From: an uncultured Muribaculaceae bacterium
GTDB taxonomy: Bacteria > Bacteroidota > Bacteroidia > Bacteroidales > Muribaculaceae
Length of the DNA stretch: 64,000 nt
Direction of reading: 5' to 3'
NCBI GenBank assembly: GCA_910577585.1
Contig: CAJTNN010000005.1
Location: forward strand, 64,005 to 128,004
The notes below the pieces were generated by a model. That model made no database searches, was not told the DNA's origin, and saw only the letters and a program-made list of their open reading frames with translations. The position numbers were made by a program, and so were the translations under genes. Shown one piece after another: positions 27,374 through 35,363 of the stretch; position 1 is the stretch's first letter; each line of letters starts with the position of its first letter.

Positions 27374-28255
27374 TTAGTTTTGACTGTCGGGCTTAATAGC
27401 CACTTCATGCAATATACTGTCGATGTCAGCCTGCGTGATGGAATTGAAATTCTCCTCAACCGGCAGGATGAAGACGCCGGCCATATCTATTGCTCCGGGA
27501 CTGACCATATAGCCCTCTGAAGCATCACGGCTATAGCAGGCCGGACGATGGGCGCTGCGAAGCACCACTGCAGTGCGCAACAATCCATCATCGCCTATCC
27601 ACATGTAGGCATTCAACAGTCCGTAGTCTGCCTCTCCGGTAGAAGCGTCACACCCCGCAAGGCTCACCACAGCCGCGATATCAGCCATGCCTTGCATGTC
27701 GGGGGCAATAATGCGGTAGTCTACCTTGAATGGCAATGAATCCGGATCACCACCTTTTTCAAGGTAGTTCATTAGCGGAAGCTCTGAAGTCATCACAGCC
27801 TGGCAATGTTGATGATCTGGAGCGGAGGCTCCGGCACGTGCACCATTGAAGAATACCGTCATCCCCGGGAGACGTTCAGCCAGCAACACCATATCCAGCG
27901 GTATGCGCGACTGCGGGATATGGGCAGATGAGGCTATGGTGAAATGCAGCGGAAAGATAGGATAGGGATTCACAAGGAACTCCCATCCGGGTATAATCTC
28001 TTCGGTGAGCTGTTCGGCCGGACGATTTGCCCGACATAGGAAACAGGGGCGCGCGGCCACCGAAGCTGCATCTACCGCAGCTCCGGTAGAGACTTTACGG
28101 GACGGATTATATTGTATAGCTCCTTGCATAGGGCCTATCATGACTGTCTTCCGACTGGTGTGTCCGAGGGCCTCATAATTTTGGCGTGCCAGTGGCCAGT
28201 GCTGAAGCTGATGGTCGCGCAGCTCCATTAGCTGCGGTATGATTGTCTGCAACAT
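27374..28255 (-). CDS. DUF4922 protein, HIT/GalT-like nucleotidyl-transfer fold
   Basis: Cytoplasmic, 293 residues. The segment FFNGARAGASAPDHQHCQAV near residue 155 has the H-x-H-x-Q arrangement of histidine-triad nucleotidyltransferases and phosphorylases (GalT, Ap4A phosphorylase, GDP-hexose phosphorylase). ARPCFLCRANRPAEQ near residue 70 could be a C-x-x-C metal or structural site, and FLVNPYPIFPLHFTI resembles the HIT-fold strand before the active site. I infer transfer or phosphorolysis of a nucleotide-sugar-like phosphate, with the middle His as nucleophile. It lies between the GT2 gene (61 nt) and the AmpG-like gene (16 nt). Confidence 0.75.
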   Translation of the reverse strand: MLQTIIPQLMELRDHQLQHWPLARQNYEALGHTSRKTVMIGPMQGAIQYNPSRKVSTGAAVDAASVAARPCFLCRANRPAEQLTEEIIPGWEFLVNPYPIFPLHFTIASSAHIPQSRIPLDMVLLAERLPGMTVFFNGARAGASAPDHQHCQAVMTSELPLMNYLEKGGDPDSLPFKVDYRIIAPDMQGMADIAAVVSLAGCDASTGEADYGLLNAYMWIGDDGLLRTAVVLRSAHRPACYSRDASEGYMVSPGAIDMAGVFILPVEENFNSITQADIDSILHEVAIKPDSQN

Positions 28256-28316
28256 TTTCTGATTAATGGTCTCTCAGTAGAATTCATGAAATAGATTGAG
28301 GGCTCATGCACACGGC

Positions 28317-29675
28317 TTACTCAGCGGGTTCCTCTTCGGTGGCATGCTGCCGATTATACTGCACGCGCGCCACAAGCTCGTTGGTGCGGAGGAAGTCTTT
28401 ATAGGCATTATGCTCATTGACCTTCTCAATAGGAAGGGCGGCGTCAGAATTACCCTCCCAGCGGCGACAGTAGTATAAGCCGTCGAAGATGCGACCGATT
28501 TTGTAATTGCGGCTCAGACGCAGACACATTGCATAGTCTTCGCCGTAGCTGACATTGGGGAAGAGTATCTCGCGGGCGATATCGCGCACATAGGCGCGCG
28601 GCGCGCCGAAGCCATTGATGCGAAGAGCATTGTTAGCTCCATTCTCGTCTGTCCATTCACGATGGTCAATCAGCCCCGGCGGGATAGGACGCAAATCGAT
28701 GTCAGTCATGAAATAGCTGCCTATTACAGCGGCGTAGCCATCTTCAGAGAATTTTGCCACGATTGTGGCAAGAGTGTCGGCCGAGGCATAAATGTCGTCA
28801 GAATCGAGCTGCACCGCGTAGCGTCCGCAGTGTTCTGACAATAGTGCAGTATTCCAGCATCCGCCGATGCCGAGATGCTCAGAGCCGTCAAGAAGGATAA
28901 GTTTCAGTCTGGGGTCGGTGATTGATGTTAGCGCTTCGCGTGTGCCATCGGTGGATGCATTATCCACTACAATCACATTAAACTCGAAATCAGCGCGCTG
29001 GCTCAGAGCCGACTCTACTGCGTCGCGAATGGTGCGCACGCGATTCCTGACCGGTATGATTACCGAAGCAGTCACCTCATCTTCGCCAAGTGGCTCGGCA
29101 TATATCACCGAGGCCTTCTCCTGCGGCGCGAGTGCGTCAATCTCGAAAAGATGCTGGTAAAGGGCATCCTCCATCTCGGCCTGATAGTGGATATTGCGGG
29201 GGTCGACATAATCATGCTGTTTCTCGCCACTTTTGCGATAGTCCACCCGCTGCACCCTATAAAGATATTCGGGCACCATCTGGAAGAAGTGTCCCTGGCT
29301 CATGCGCAGGCGCAGGGCATACCATCCGCCATCCATGTAGTCAGAGTCATCATCAGTGAAGTCTTCGCTGGCAGCAAGCACATCGGCAGCGTTGAGCAGC
29401 ACAACGCCACCAAAGTCGAAATCATCACGCACCGAACCCGGTGTGTACTGTATCAATGGATGATCCAGCAGCGTGCCGTCATCATTCACTTCGCGATACC
29501 AGGCAAAAACCATCGACACATCAGTGTCCTCAGCCACCTGACGCATGCGGCGAATGGCATGGGGCTCAAATTCAATCTGACGATCGGTGAGACTCACCAG
29601 TATAAACTGTTCGAGAGGGGTGCGGAATATCTCTTCACGAAGTTCGTTGATATTCCGGAATCTATGTATCTTCAT
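28317..29675 (-). CDS. Family 2 glycosyltransferase with extra N-terminal domain
   Basis: A 452-residue cytoplasmic protein. The C-terminal half (from about residue 205) is a GT-A GT2 domain: ASVIIPVRNRVRTIRDAVESAL, VIVVDNASTDGTREAL and the metal-binding acidic motif QLDSDDIYA. It ends GLYYCRRWEGNSDAALP. The first 190 residues look like a second, degraded GT-A-like unit (LVSLTDRQIEF then FDFGGVVLLNAADV and QMVPEYLYRVQR) without a DxD pair. It transfers a sugar from a nucleotide donor to an unknown acceptor. It is the second gene of the cluster, preceded by a GTTTAAAT-type repeat element 45 nt upstream. Confidence 0.82.
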   Translation of the reverse strand: MKIHRFRNINELREEIFRTPLEQFILVSLTDRQIEFEPHAIRRMRQVAEDTDVSMVFAWYREVNDDGTLLDHPLIQYTPGSVRDDFDFGGVVLLNAADVLAASEDFTDDDSDYMDGGWYALRLRMSQGHFFQMVPEYLYRVQRVDYRKSGEKQHDYVDPRNIHYQAEMEDALYQHLFEIDALAPQEKASVIYAEPLGEDEVTASVIIPVRNRVRTIRDAVESALSQRADFEFNVIVVDNASTDGTREALTSITDPRLKLILLDGSEHLGIGGCWNTALLSEHCGRYAVQLDSDDIYASADTLATIVAKFSEDGYAAVIGSYFMTDIDLRPIPPGLIDHREWTDENGANNALRINGFGAPRAYVRDIAREILFPNVSYGEDYAMCLRLSRNYKIGRIFDGLYYCRRWEGNSDAALPIEKVNEHNAYKDFLRTNELVARVQYNRQHATEEEPAE

Positions 29676-29720
29676 TAATCGGAATCTTATTGAAGCGGCA
29701 TGATGCTTTGCTACGAAATC

Positions 29721-29765
29721 AAAATCTTAATTAACCTTGCACTTGAAAAAAGTTTAAATAACTTC
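29721..29765 (-). repeat. Half-copy of the GTTTAAAC-core element upstream of the GT2 gene
   Basis: Read on the minus strand, this 45-nt segment matches 8679-8723 with only one difference (GTTATTTAAAC instead of GTTGTTTAAAC). It runs in the same orientation as the GT2 gene, whose start is 45 nt downstream. Confidence 0.85.
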
Positions 29766-29797
29766 GGAGCAAAAATCACACATCTTCATTACTGTGG

Positions 29798-32700
29798 TTA
29801 TTTACTGAGGTCAAGCAATCCTTTCACCAGACGGGTGCGCTGGTCGGCATCCTTTATAGATTCTATGGGCACCGACATGACAGTGACTTTGCCCTTGGAT
29901 CCGACTGTGTGCACACCGGCAGCTCCGGCTGTGTCTGAGAAATTGATGAGCACCTCACCGTCAGGATTTACAGGTTCGAGCACATCAGGATTCTCAACTA
30001 TATATTGATCGGAATTGACAGTTGATGAATATGGGAGAGTGGCATTGCCAAGATAGAGACCGTAGGTATTGATCTTACCTGAGCGCGGGCGCGAGGCATC
30101 GCTTGCCGGGCGCACTCCGAGCACCTCTTCGGCAAAAGCCCGGTCGGCGGTGTCACCTCTGCCGTCAAACAGGTCAGACACCACATAGGCGCCACTCACA
30201 ATCAGCGAGCCGCCGCCATCCACATACCGGCGAATTTCACTCTGCAGCTCTTTAGGGAATGCTGTATAGCGCACGCCGCTTGTGCCGCGGCCGAGAGTAG
30301 TACGTTTCTGCTTGCCAAGAATGAGATCCACCACCGGGTACTGGCTGAGTTTGACAGTGCCGTTCTCTATCGCGGCAGCCGAGCAGCTTACGAATCCATA
30401 TCCTGCATCGGCGATAGCATCGCCATGCAGGGCTGGGAAGTCGAATGTATTGCCCGCCACCACGGTGCCGATAGAGCCGCTTGAACTGCGGCCGAAGCTC
30501 TCGCCGGCATTTCGGCGGAACTCCGTCTGATAGCCCGTGAAGGATGCATCGTTGATGTAGGGCACTCCGAAATCATCTTCGGCCTTGAAGCCCGCAAGCC
30601 CGTCGGCAGAGAAAAATCCGGGGGCAGAGACACGGTCGAAACCATTCACGATCAACACCATTTCGCGGCCATCCCCCTCTCGCAGCGAGAGAGTCTCGGA
30701 GGGGAAGGCCATGCCGCCATCGTTGGCAGCTATCACACGATAGGAGTGAATCAGATCATCTGTCACCTTGACATCAAAATGAGTCGAGGAGGTCTCACCA
30801 GCCTTATGGAATCCAAGCACACCCTCGGTGCGCTCAAGGATGATGTATTTATGCGCCGTGGCAGTAGGCTCGAGCGGATCGGACGTAGGCTGCCAGCTGA
30901 GACGGTAATGGTGCTTCTTGGTCTGCTGTATGGCAAAGTCCTTGACGGGTAATGGCTGAATGACCACCTCGCGATCCTTGCGCTCGCTGATAAATCGGGC
31001 CATGGCCTTATATATTGAGCGCGACACGAGGAAGCGAAAATTAGGATCAAGGCCATATTGCATATCACGGAAGTTCTGATGGCTCAGCAACTCGATTAGG
31101 GTAGTGGGCACCTCGGCCACACGGGCCTCAAGATATGATTTGTCCCACATGGAGCGACGTGTCCAGTTTGGCTCATATGTGCGACGTATGTCGCCGCATA
31201 TCTGACGCATGAGCATATCGGTGAGCATGCGCGAGTTGGTGCGCGGCGTGCCATCGACATACTGGTCGCCGTTGTTGGTGTAGTATATGCCGAGGGTGCC
31301 TACAGTTGAGTCGTCGGCACGCTTGCCGGCGTCAGAGTGTAAGGCAAATGATATGTCGACCGGAATGCCAAGTCCCTCGCGCCCCGGCAGCACACGAGAG
31401 CCTCCGGCGAGATAATTGACCCAGTGTCCTCTGCACGTGTAGTCATCTTTGTAGTCATCGGCCCCATGAAACGGAGAATAGACCTTCTCAGGGAAGCCTG
31501 CCCAATGCAGCCAATACCGCGCTCCCTCCAGATATCTGGGCATCCCGGAGGTGACGAAGGTCGGCACGCGCCCTGAGGGCGCCGGTGCGCGCGAAGGCGC
31601 AGGCTCCGGAGCTGCATCCACATCGCCGTCAATGTCAGATGCATCATCGTCATCGATGTCAGTGTCATCCTCATCTTCATCATCCACCTCATCTTCATCA
31701 TCCTCTGTCTGTGCCTGCTGATTATCAGCATAACTCTGTGAGGCCAGAGGGGTAGAGGGGTCATAATAGATATCCGACCGGCTGCTTGAACGTGCTATAT
31801 TGCCCATTCCGCCACCGATTTTTACGGCATCGGCTGTCACCACCTTGTCGCCACCGTTGTCTGACAGATTCGTCAGGGTCACCACCGGCACTGACGCGCT
31901 ATAACCCTCTTCGAGTGGGAATGTGCCCAGATATATCCAGGTGCCACCACCCATGGTCTGATTGACCTTGAATTCGCGGCTTCCACCTGAATAATTTACG
32001 GTATAGCGCGCATCTTCAGTAGAATTAGGCAGAGTCTTGTAGCTGACGTATACGGCATATTCACCATCCTCAGGTATATCGGCATACCATCCCGCCACCG
32101 AAGGCTTGCCGCTGCGTATGGTTTGCACCTCGCGGTAAGTGCCATTCTCAAAGGGGTTCTCGGTGTCGCGGAAATCGGGCAAATCATATATGAAGCCCTC
32201 GCCAGAACCGGTGCGCCATTTTTGCGAACCATTCTGCTCCATGTATGTGGTCTGGGAGAAGAGCATACCACCGTCGTTGGTGTCATTATCCACGATGACC
32301 TCATGCCGGTTGTAGTCGCGTTCGCGCGGAAGCATTACATATGCCCCAGCATTCTCGAGCATCGGCACAAGGAATGGCAGCACATAGCCCATGGTATACG
32401 TATCCTCGATAGATTGGAAGAGCAATGTGCGCTGCCATTGCCAGCCTCCATTCTTAAAATAGCGGCCGTGGCTATGCCACAGAGCTATTATATCACCCTC
32501 CATACCCTTCTTCGGATTCACATACGGATTCAGAGCCGTCACAAAGGGTATGTTGGTACGATACTGCGAGGGTAGCTTATCAATCTTGTTGATGTAATAA
32601 GCCAGATTTCGCGAGCCCACATTGAGGGTGATGTTATAGTCGGCGATCGAGTCGGGGAGAGTCTTGCGGATTGTGCGCGTAAGATCATTGATGAGATCAC

Positions 32701-33106
32701 GATTGACGGGCATGTAGGTGAAATTCTCATTCAGCGACACTCCTACGGTGCCCTGACGCTTGTTGGGTGAGACGCGATTGACGCGCAATCCTCCGGGATT
32801 CTGATCTTTCGGCACCGACTCCACTACGGCCGCATTCACAAGCAGCGTAAGCTCGTCATCAGAGGGCTTCTCTACTGGGGGAGTGGTAGTCTTCTTCGCA
32901 GTCGTCACCTTACGACTGCGCGAAGTAGTCTTCTTTTTTGTCGAGGTCTTTTTCTTCTTTTTTGATGTTGTCTTTTTCTTCTTCGAAGTCTGGGTGGTCT
33001 TGGCTTTAGTGCGCTTGCGCGTGGCAGCATCTGAATCAGCCGGGCAAAACGCCACCGACGCCAGAATACCCACAATCAGACAACAAACATATCTACTGAA
33101 TCTCAT
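29798..33106 (-). CDS. Exported golvesin-domain, amidase-like protein ('xanthan lyase' type)
   Basis: A 1102-residue exported protein. Order: signal peptide (about 1-27), Lys/Thr-rich basic tract (29-74), then an N-acetylmuramoyl-L-alanine amidase-like fold beginning near IALWHSHGRYF (residue 212). A golvesin/Xly-type beta domain follows (about 310-445; WYADIPEDGEYAVYVSYK, NQTMGGGTWIYLGTF), then an Asp/Glu-rich linker (about 460-505). The amidase part resumes (FALHSDAG near 589, catalytic-type Glu in LIELLSHQN near 672). A fibronectin III-like unit and an alpha/beta C-terminal domain close the protein. Likely a peptidoglycan or glycan hydrolase in the periplasm or at the surface. First gene of the four-gene cluster. 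The 'xanthan lyase' label of homologues is only historical. Confidence 0.82.
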   Translation of the reverse strand: MRFSRYVCCLIVGILASVAFCPADSDAATRKRTKAKTTQTSKKKKTTSKKKKKTSTKKKTTSRSRKVTTAKKTTTPPVEKPSDDELTLLVNAAVVESVPKDQNPGGLRVNRVSPNKRQGTVGVSLNENFTYMPVNRDLINDLTRTIRKTLPDSIADYNITLNVGSRNLAYYINKIDKLPSQYRTNIPFVTALNPYVNPKKGMEGDIIALWHSHGRYFKNGGWQWQRTLLFQSIEDTYTMGYVLPFLVPMLENAGAYVMLPRERDYNRHEVIVDNDTNDGGMLFSQTTYMEQNGSQKWRTGSGEGFIYDLPDFRDTENPFENGTYREVQTIRSGKPSVAGWYADIPEDGEYAVYVSYKTLPNSTEDARYTVNYSGGSREFKVNQTMGGGTWIYLGTFPLEEGYSASVPVVTLTNLSDNGGDKVVTADAVKIGGGMGNIARSSSRSDIYYDPSTPLASQSYADNQQAQTEDDEDEVDDEDEDDTDIDDDDASDIDGDVDAAPEPAPSRAPAPSGRVPTFVTSGMPRYLEGARYWLHWAGFPEKVYSPFHGADDYKDDYTCRGHWVNYLAGGSRVLPGREGLGIPVDISFALHSDAGKRADDSTVGTLGIYYTNNGDQYVDGTPRTNSRMLTDMLMRQICGDIRRTYEPNWTRRSMWDKSYLEARVAEVPTTLIELLSHQNFRDMQYGLDPNFRFLVSRSIYKAMARFISERKDREVVIQPLPVKDFAIQQTKKHHYRLSWQPTSDPLEPTATAHKYIILERTEGVLGFHKAGETSSTHFDVKVTDDLIHSYRVIAANDGGMAFPSETLSLREGDGREMVLIVNGFDRVSAPGFFSADGLAGFKAEDDFGVPYINDASFTGYQTEFRRNAGESFGRSSSGSIGTVVAGNTFDFPALHGDAIADAGYGFVSCSAAAIENGTVKLSQYPVVDLILGKQKRTTLGRGTSGVRYTAFPKELQSEIRRYVDGGGSLIVSGAYVVSDLFDGRGDTADRAFAEEVLGVRPASDASRPRSGKINTYGLYLGNATLPYSSTVNSDQYIVENPDVLEPVNPDGEVLINFSDTAGAAGVHTVGSKGKVTVMSVPIESIKDADQRTRLVKGLLDLSK

Positions 33107-33184
33107 AGTTTCTTTCTACAAATATTGCCTGAAGCATGACTCGTAAAGCGATGCTTCAGCTTGAATGATACACTCTATAAACTA

Positions 33185-33192
33185 CAAAATTA
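33185..33192 (-). promoter_or_regulatory. -7 box for the golvesin-domain gene cluster
   Basis: It reads TAATTTTG on the minus strand, 79 nt before the start codon. No good -33 box is seen. A 9-bp hairpin CTGAAGCAT/ATGCTTCAG (33129-33159) lies in the predicted leader. On the other strand, TAACTTCG at 33354-33361 is one base from a -7 box and could serve the fumarase gene. Confidence 0.5.
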
Positions 33193-33391
33193 CCAAAATT
33201 TCCGTGTGCAGGCATTATAATTAGGTTATTTTTTCATCAAATAAGGTAAAGAAACCTTGAAAATACCACTTCACTACATGCGTGGAACTACGGCTCCACC
33301 GCTAACCATGGAAAATAATACCTAAAAATGTGTATTATTCCCGCTTTTTTTATTAACTTCGCAACAAATAAATCTAATCAAAAATCTAATC

Positions 33392-35035
33392 ATGCCTACC
33401 AAACCCTTCCATTACCAGGAGCCTTTCCCGCTGGGAAAAGACACCACTGAATATAAGCTCATCACCAAAGACTACGTAAAAGTAGAGAACTGGAATGGCC
33501 ATGAGATGCTCGTGGTGGATCCTGAAGCTCTCACAATCATAGCCAATGTGGCATCCCACGATTGCTCATTCATGCTTCGCAGAGAGCACAATGAGATGGT
33601 GGCCAAGATTCTCAACGACCCGGAGGCCTCTGAAAACGACAAGTTCGTGGCCCTGACAATGCTGCGCAATGCAGAGGTGGCCTGCAAGGGTGTGCTTCCG
33701 TTCTGCCAGGATACCGGCACATCTATCTGCGCCGCCTACAAAGGACAGCACGTCTGGACAGGATGCAACGATGAGGAGAAGATTGCCCTCGGAGTATACA
33801 AGACCTACACCGAGAATAACCTCCGCTACTCGCAGAACGCACCGCTGACGATGTATGAAGAAGTCAACACCGGCTGCAACCTCCCCGCTCAGATTGAGAT
33901 CCATGCCACAGAGGGGGATGACTATAAGTTCCTCTTCATCGCCAAGGGTGGCGGTTCGGCCAACAAGACATACCTCTATCAAGAGACCAAGGCTATCCTT
34001 AACAAGAAGACCCTCGTGCCCTTCCTGGTAGAGAAGATGAAATCTCTCGGCACAGCTGCCTGCCCGCCGTATCACATTGCATTTGTGATAGGTGGCACTT
34101 CAGCCGAAGTCAACCTCGCTACAGTCAAGAAGGCCTCAGCCAAATATTACGACTCTCTGCCCACCGAGGGCAATGAATATGGCCAGGCTTTCCGTGATGT
34201 TGAGCTTGAGAAGGAGCTGCTCGAAGCTGCTCAGAATCTCGGTCTCGGCGCCCAGTTCGGCGGCAAATACTTCGCACATGATGTGCGTGTGATCCGTCTG
34301 CCCCGCCACGGAGCCTCATGCCCTGTAGGCATGGGCGTAAGCTGCTCGGCAGACCGCAACGTGAAGGCAAAAATCAACCGCGAAGGTCTCTGGATTGAGA
34401 AGCTCGACGAATTCCCCGGCGAACTCATACCCGAGCAGTATCGCCAGGCCAGCGAGGGCAAAGTGATTGAAATCGACCTCAACCGTCCGATGCAGGAGGT
34501 GCTCGCCGACCTCGACAAATATCCCGTATCGACTCGTCTCTCTCTCAAGGGCACTATCATTGTAGGCCGCGACATCGCACACGCAAAGATTAAAGAGCGC
34601 CTTGATGCAGGTGAGCCGATGCCCGAGTACCTCAAGAATCATCCCATCTACTACGCCGGACCGGCCAAGAAACCCGATGGCATGCCCTCAGGTTCATTCG
34701 GCCCGACAACTGCCGGACGTATGGACAGCTATGTCGACCAGTTCCAGGCCGCCGGAGGCTCTATGATAATGATTGCGAAAGGCAACCGCTCTCAGCAGGT
34801 CACCGATGCCTGCAAGAAGCATGGCGGATTCTATCTCGGCTCAATCGGTGGCCCCGCCGCCATCCTGGCCAAAGACAGCATCAAGAATGTCGAGCTCCTG
34901 GAATACCCCGAACTCGGCATGGAGGCTATCTGGAAAATCGAGGTTGAGAACTTCCCCGCATTCATCCTTGTAGACAACAAAGGCAACGACTTCTTCAAGC
35001 AAATCAAGCCCCGTTGCCCGATGGATTGCAAATAA
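33392..35035 (+). CDS. fumA: Fumarate hydratase, class I (4Fe-4S, oxygen-sensitive)
   Basis: Interconverts fumarate and malate; 547 residues, the class I iron-sulfur type expected in anaerobic Bacteroidetes, where it works in the reductive branch that makes succinate. The first cluster ligand is Cys105 (VLPFCQDTGTS), the same number as in the Escherichia coli enzyme. Two further Cys regions (SLGTAACPPYHIAFVIGG and RHGASCPVGMGVSCSADRN) supply the others. The C-terminal swivelling domain (SLKGTIIVGRDIAHAKI, GPTTAGRMDSYVDQF) is complete. Single gene with its own terminator. Confidence 0.96.
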   Translation: MPTKPFHYQEPFPLGKDTTEYKLITKDYVKVENWNGHEMLVVDPEALTIIANVASHDCSFMLRREHNEMVAKILNDPEASENDKFVALTMLRNAEVACKGVLPFCQDTGTSICAAYKGQHVWTGCNDEEKIALGVYKTYTENNLRYSQNAPLTMYEEVNTGCNLPAQIEIHATEGDDYKFLFIAKGGGSANKTYLYQETKAILNKKTLVPFLVEKMKSLGTAACPPYHIAFVIGGTSAEVNLATVKKASAKYYDSLPTEGNEYGQAFRDVELEKELLEAAQNLGLGAQFGGKYFAHDVRVIRLPRHGASCPVGMGVSCSADRNVKAKINREGLWIEKLDEFPGELIPEQYRQASEGKVIEIDLNRPMQEVLADLDKYPVSTRLSLKGTIIVGRDIAHAKIKERLDAGEPMPEYLKNHPIYYAGPAKKPDGMPSGSFGPTTAGRMDSYVDQFQAAGGSMIMIAKGNRSQQVTDACKKHGGFYLGSIGGPAAILAKDSIKNVELLEYPELGMEAIWKIEVENFPAFILVDNKGNDFFKQIKPRCPMDCK

Positions 35036-35113
35036 ATGAAAAAAAGTCAATCTGACTGTAAATAGCCCCGTATTGCTCAAATAGGAGCTAATCTTTACGC
35101 AAAATATAGCATC

Positions 35114-35151
35114 AAGCGTGCGCGATACTGACAATCGCGCACGCTTTTTTT
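35114..35151 (+). terminator. Rho-independent terminator after fumarase
   Basis: A perfect 12-bp stem AGCGTGCGCGAT/ATCGCGCACGCT (35115-35126 with 35134-35145), 7-nt loop, followed by seven T. Confidence 0.94.
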
Positions 35152-35192
35152 ATGCTTTAAAAGCATACTTTTCCGACATAACGGAGTGACTA

Positions 35193-35224
35193 TTTGGTTA
35201 ATCAAGAGATTTTTATTAATTTTG
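35193..35224 (+). promoter_or_regulatory. Promoter for the glycogen genes
   Basis: TTTG at 35193-35196 and TAATTTTG at 35217-35224, spaced 20 nt, match the Bacteroidetes consensus. The expected start is near 35231, leaving a leader of about 130 nt before the glycogen synthase gene. The 327-nt gap 35036-35363 is thus filled by a terminator, this promoter and the leader. Confidence 0.85.
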
Positions 35225-35363
35225 CAACAATAAAGGCTTATGCGAGCCTCGCGGGCTAATATACCCTGACGATTCATAGGTTGACGGGTGATTGATACGG
35301 CCCCAAAAGACTCAGAGTGCATCATGGCGCACTCTTCACAGGTAGAACGATAAGCTAAAAAAG

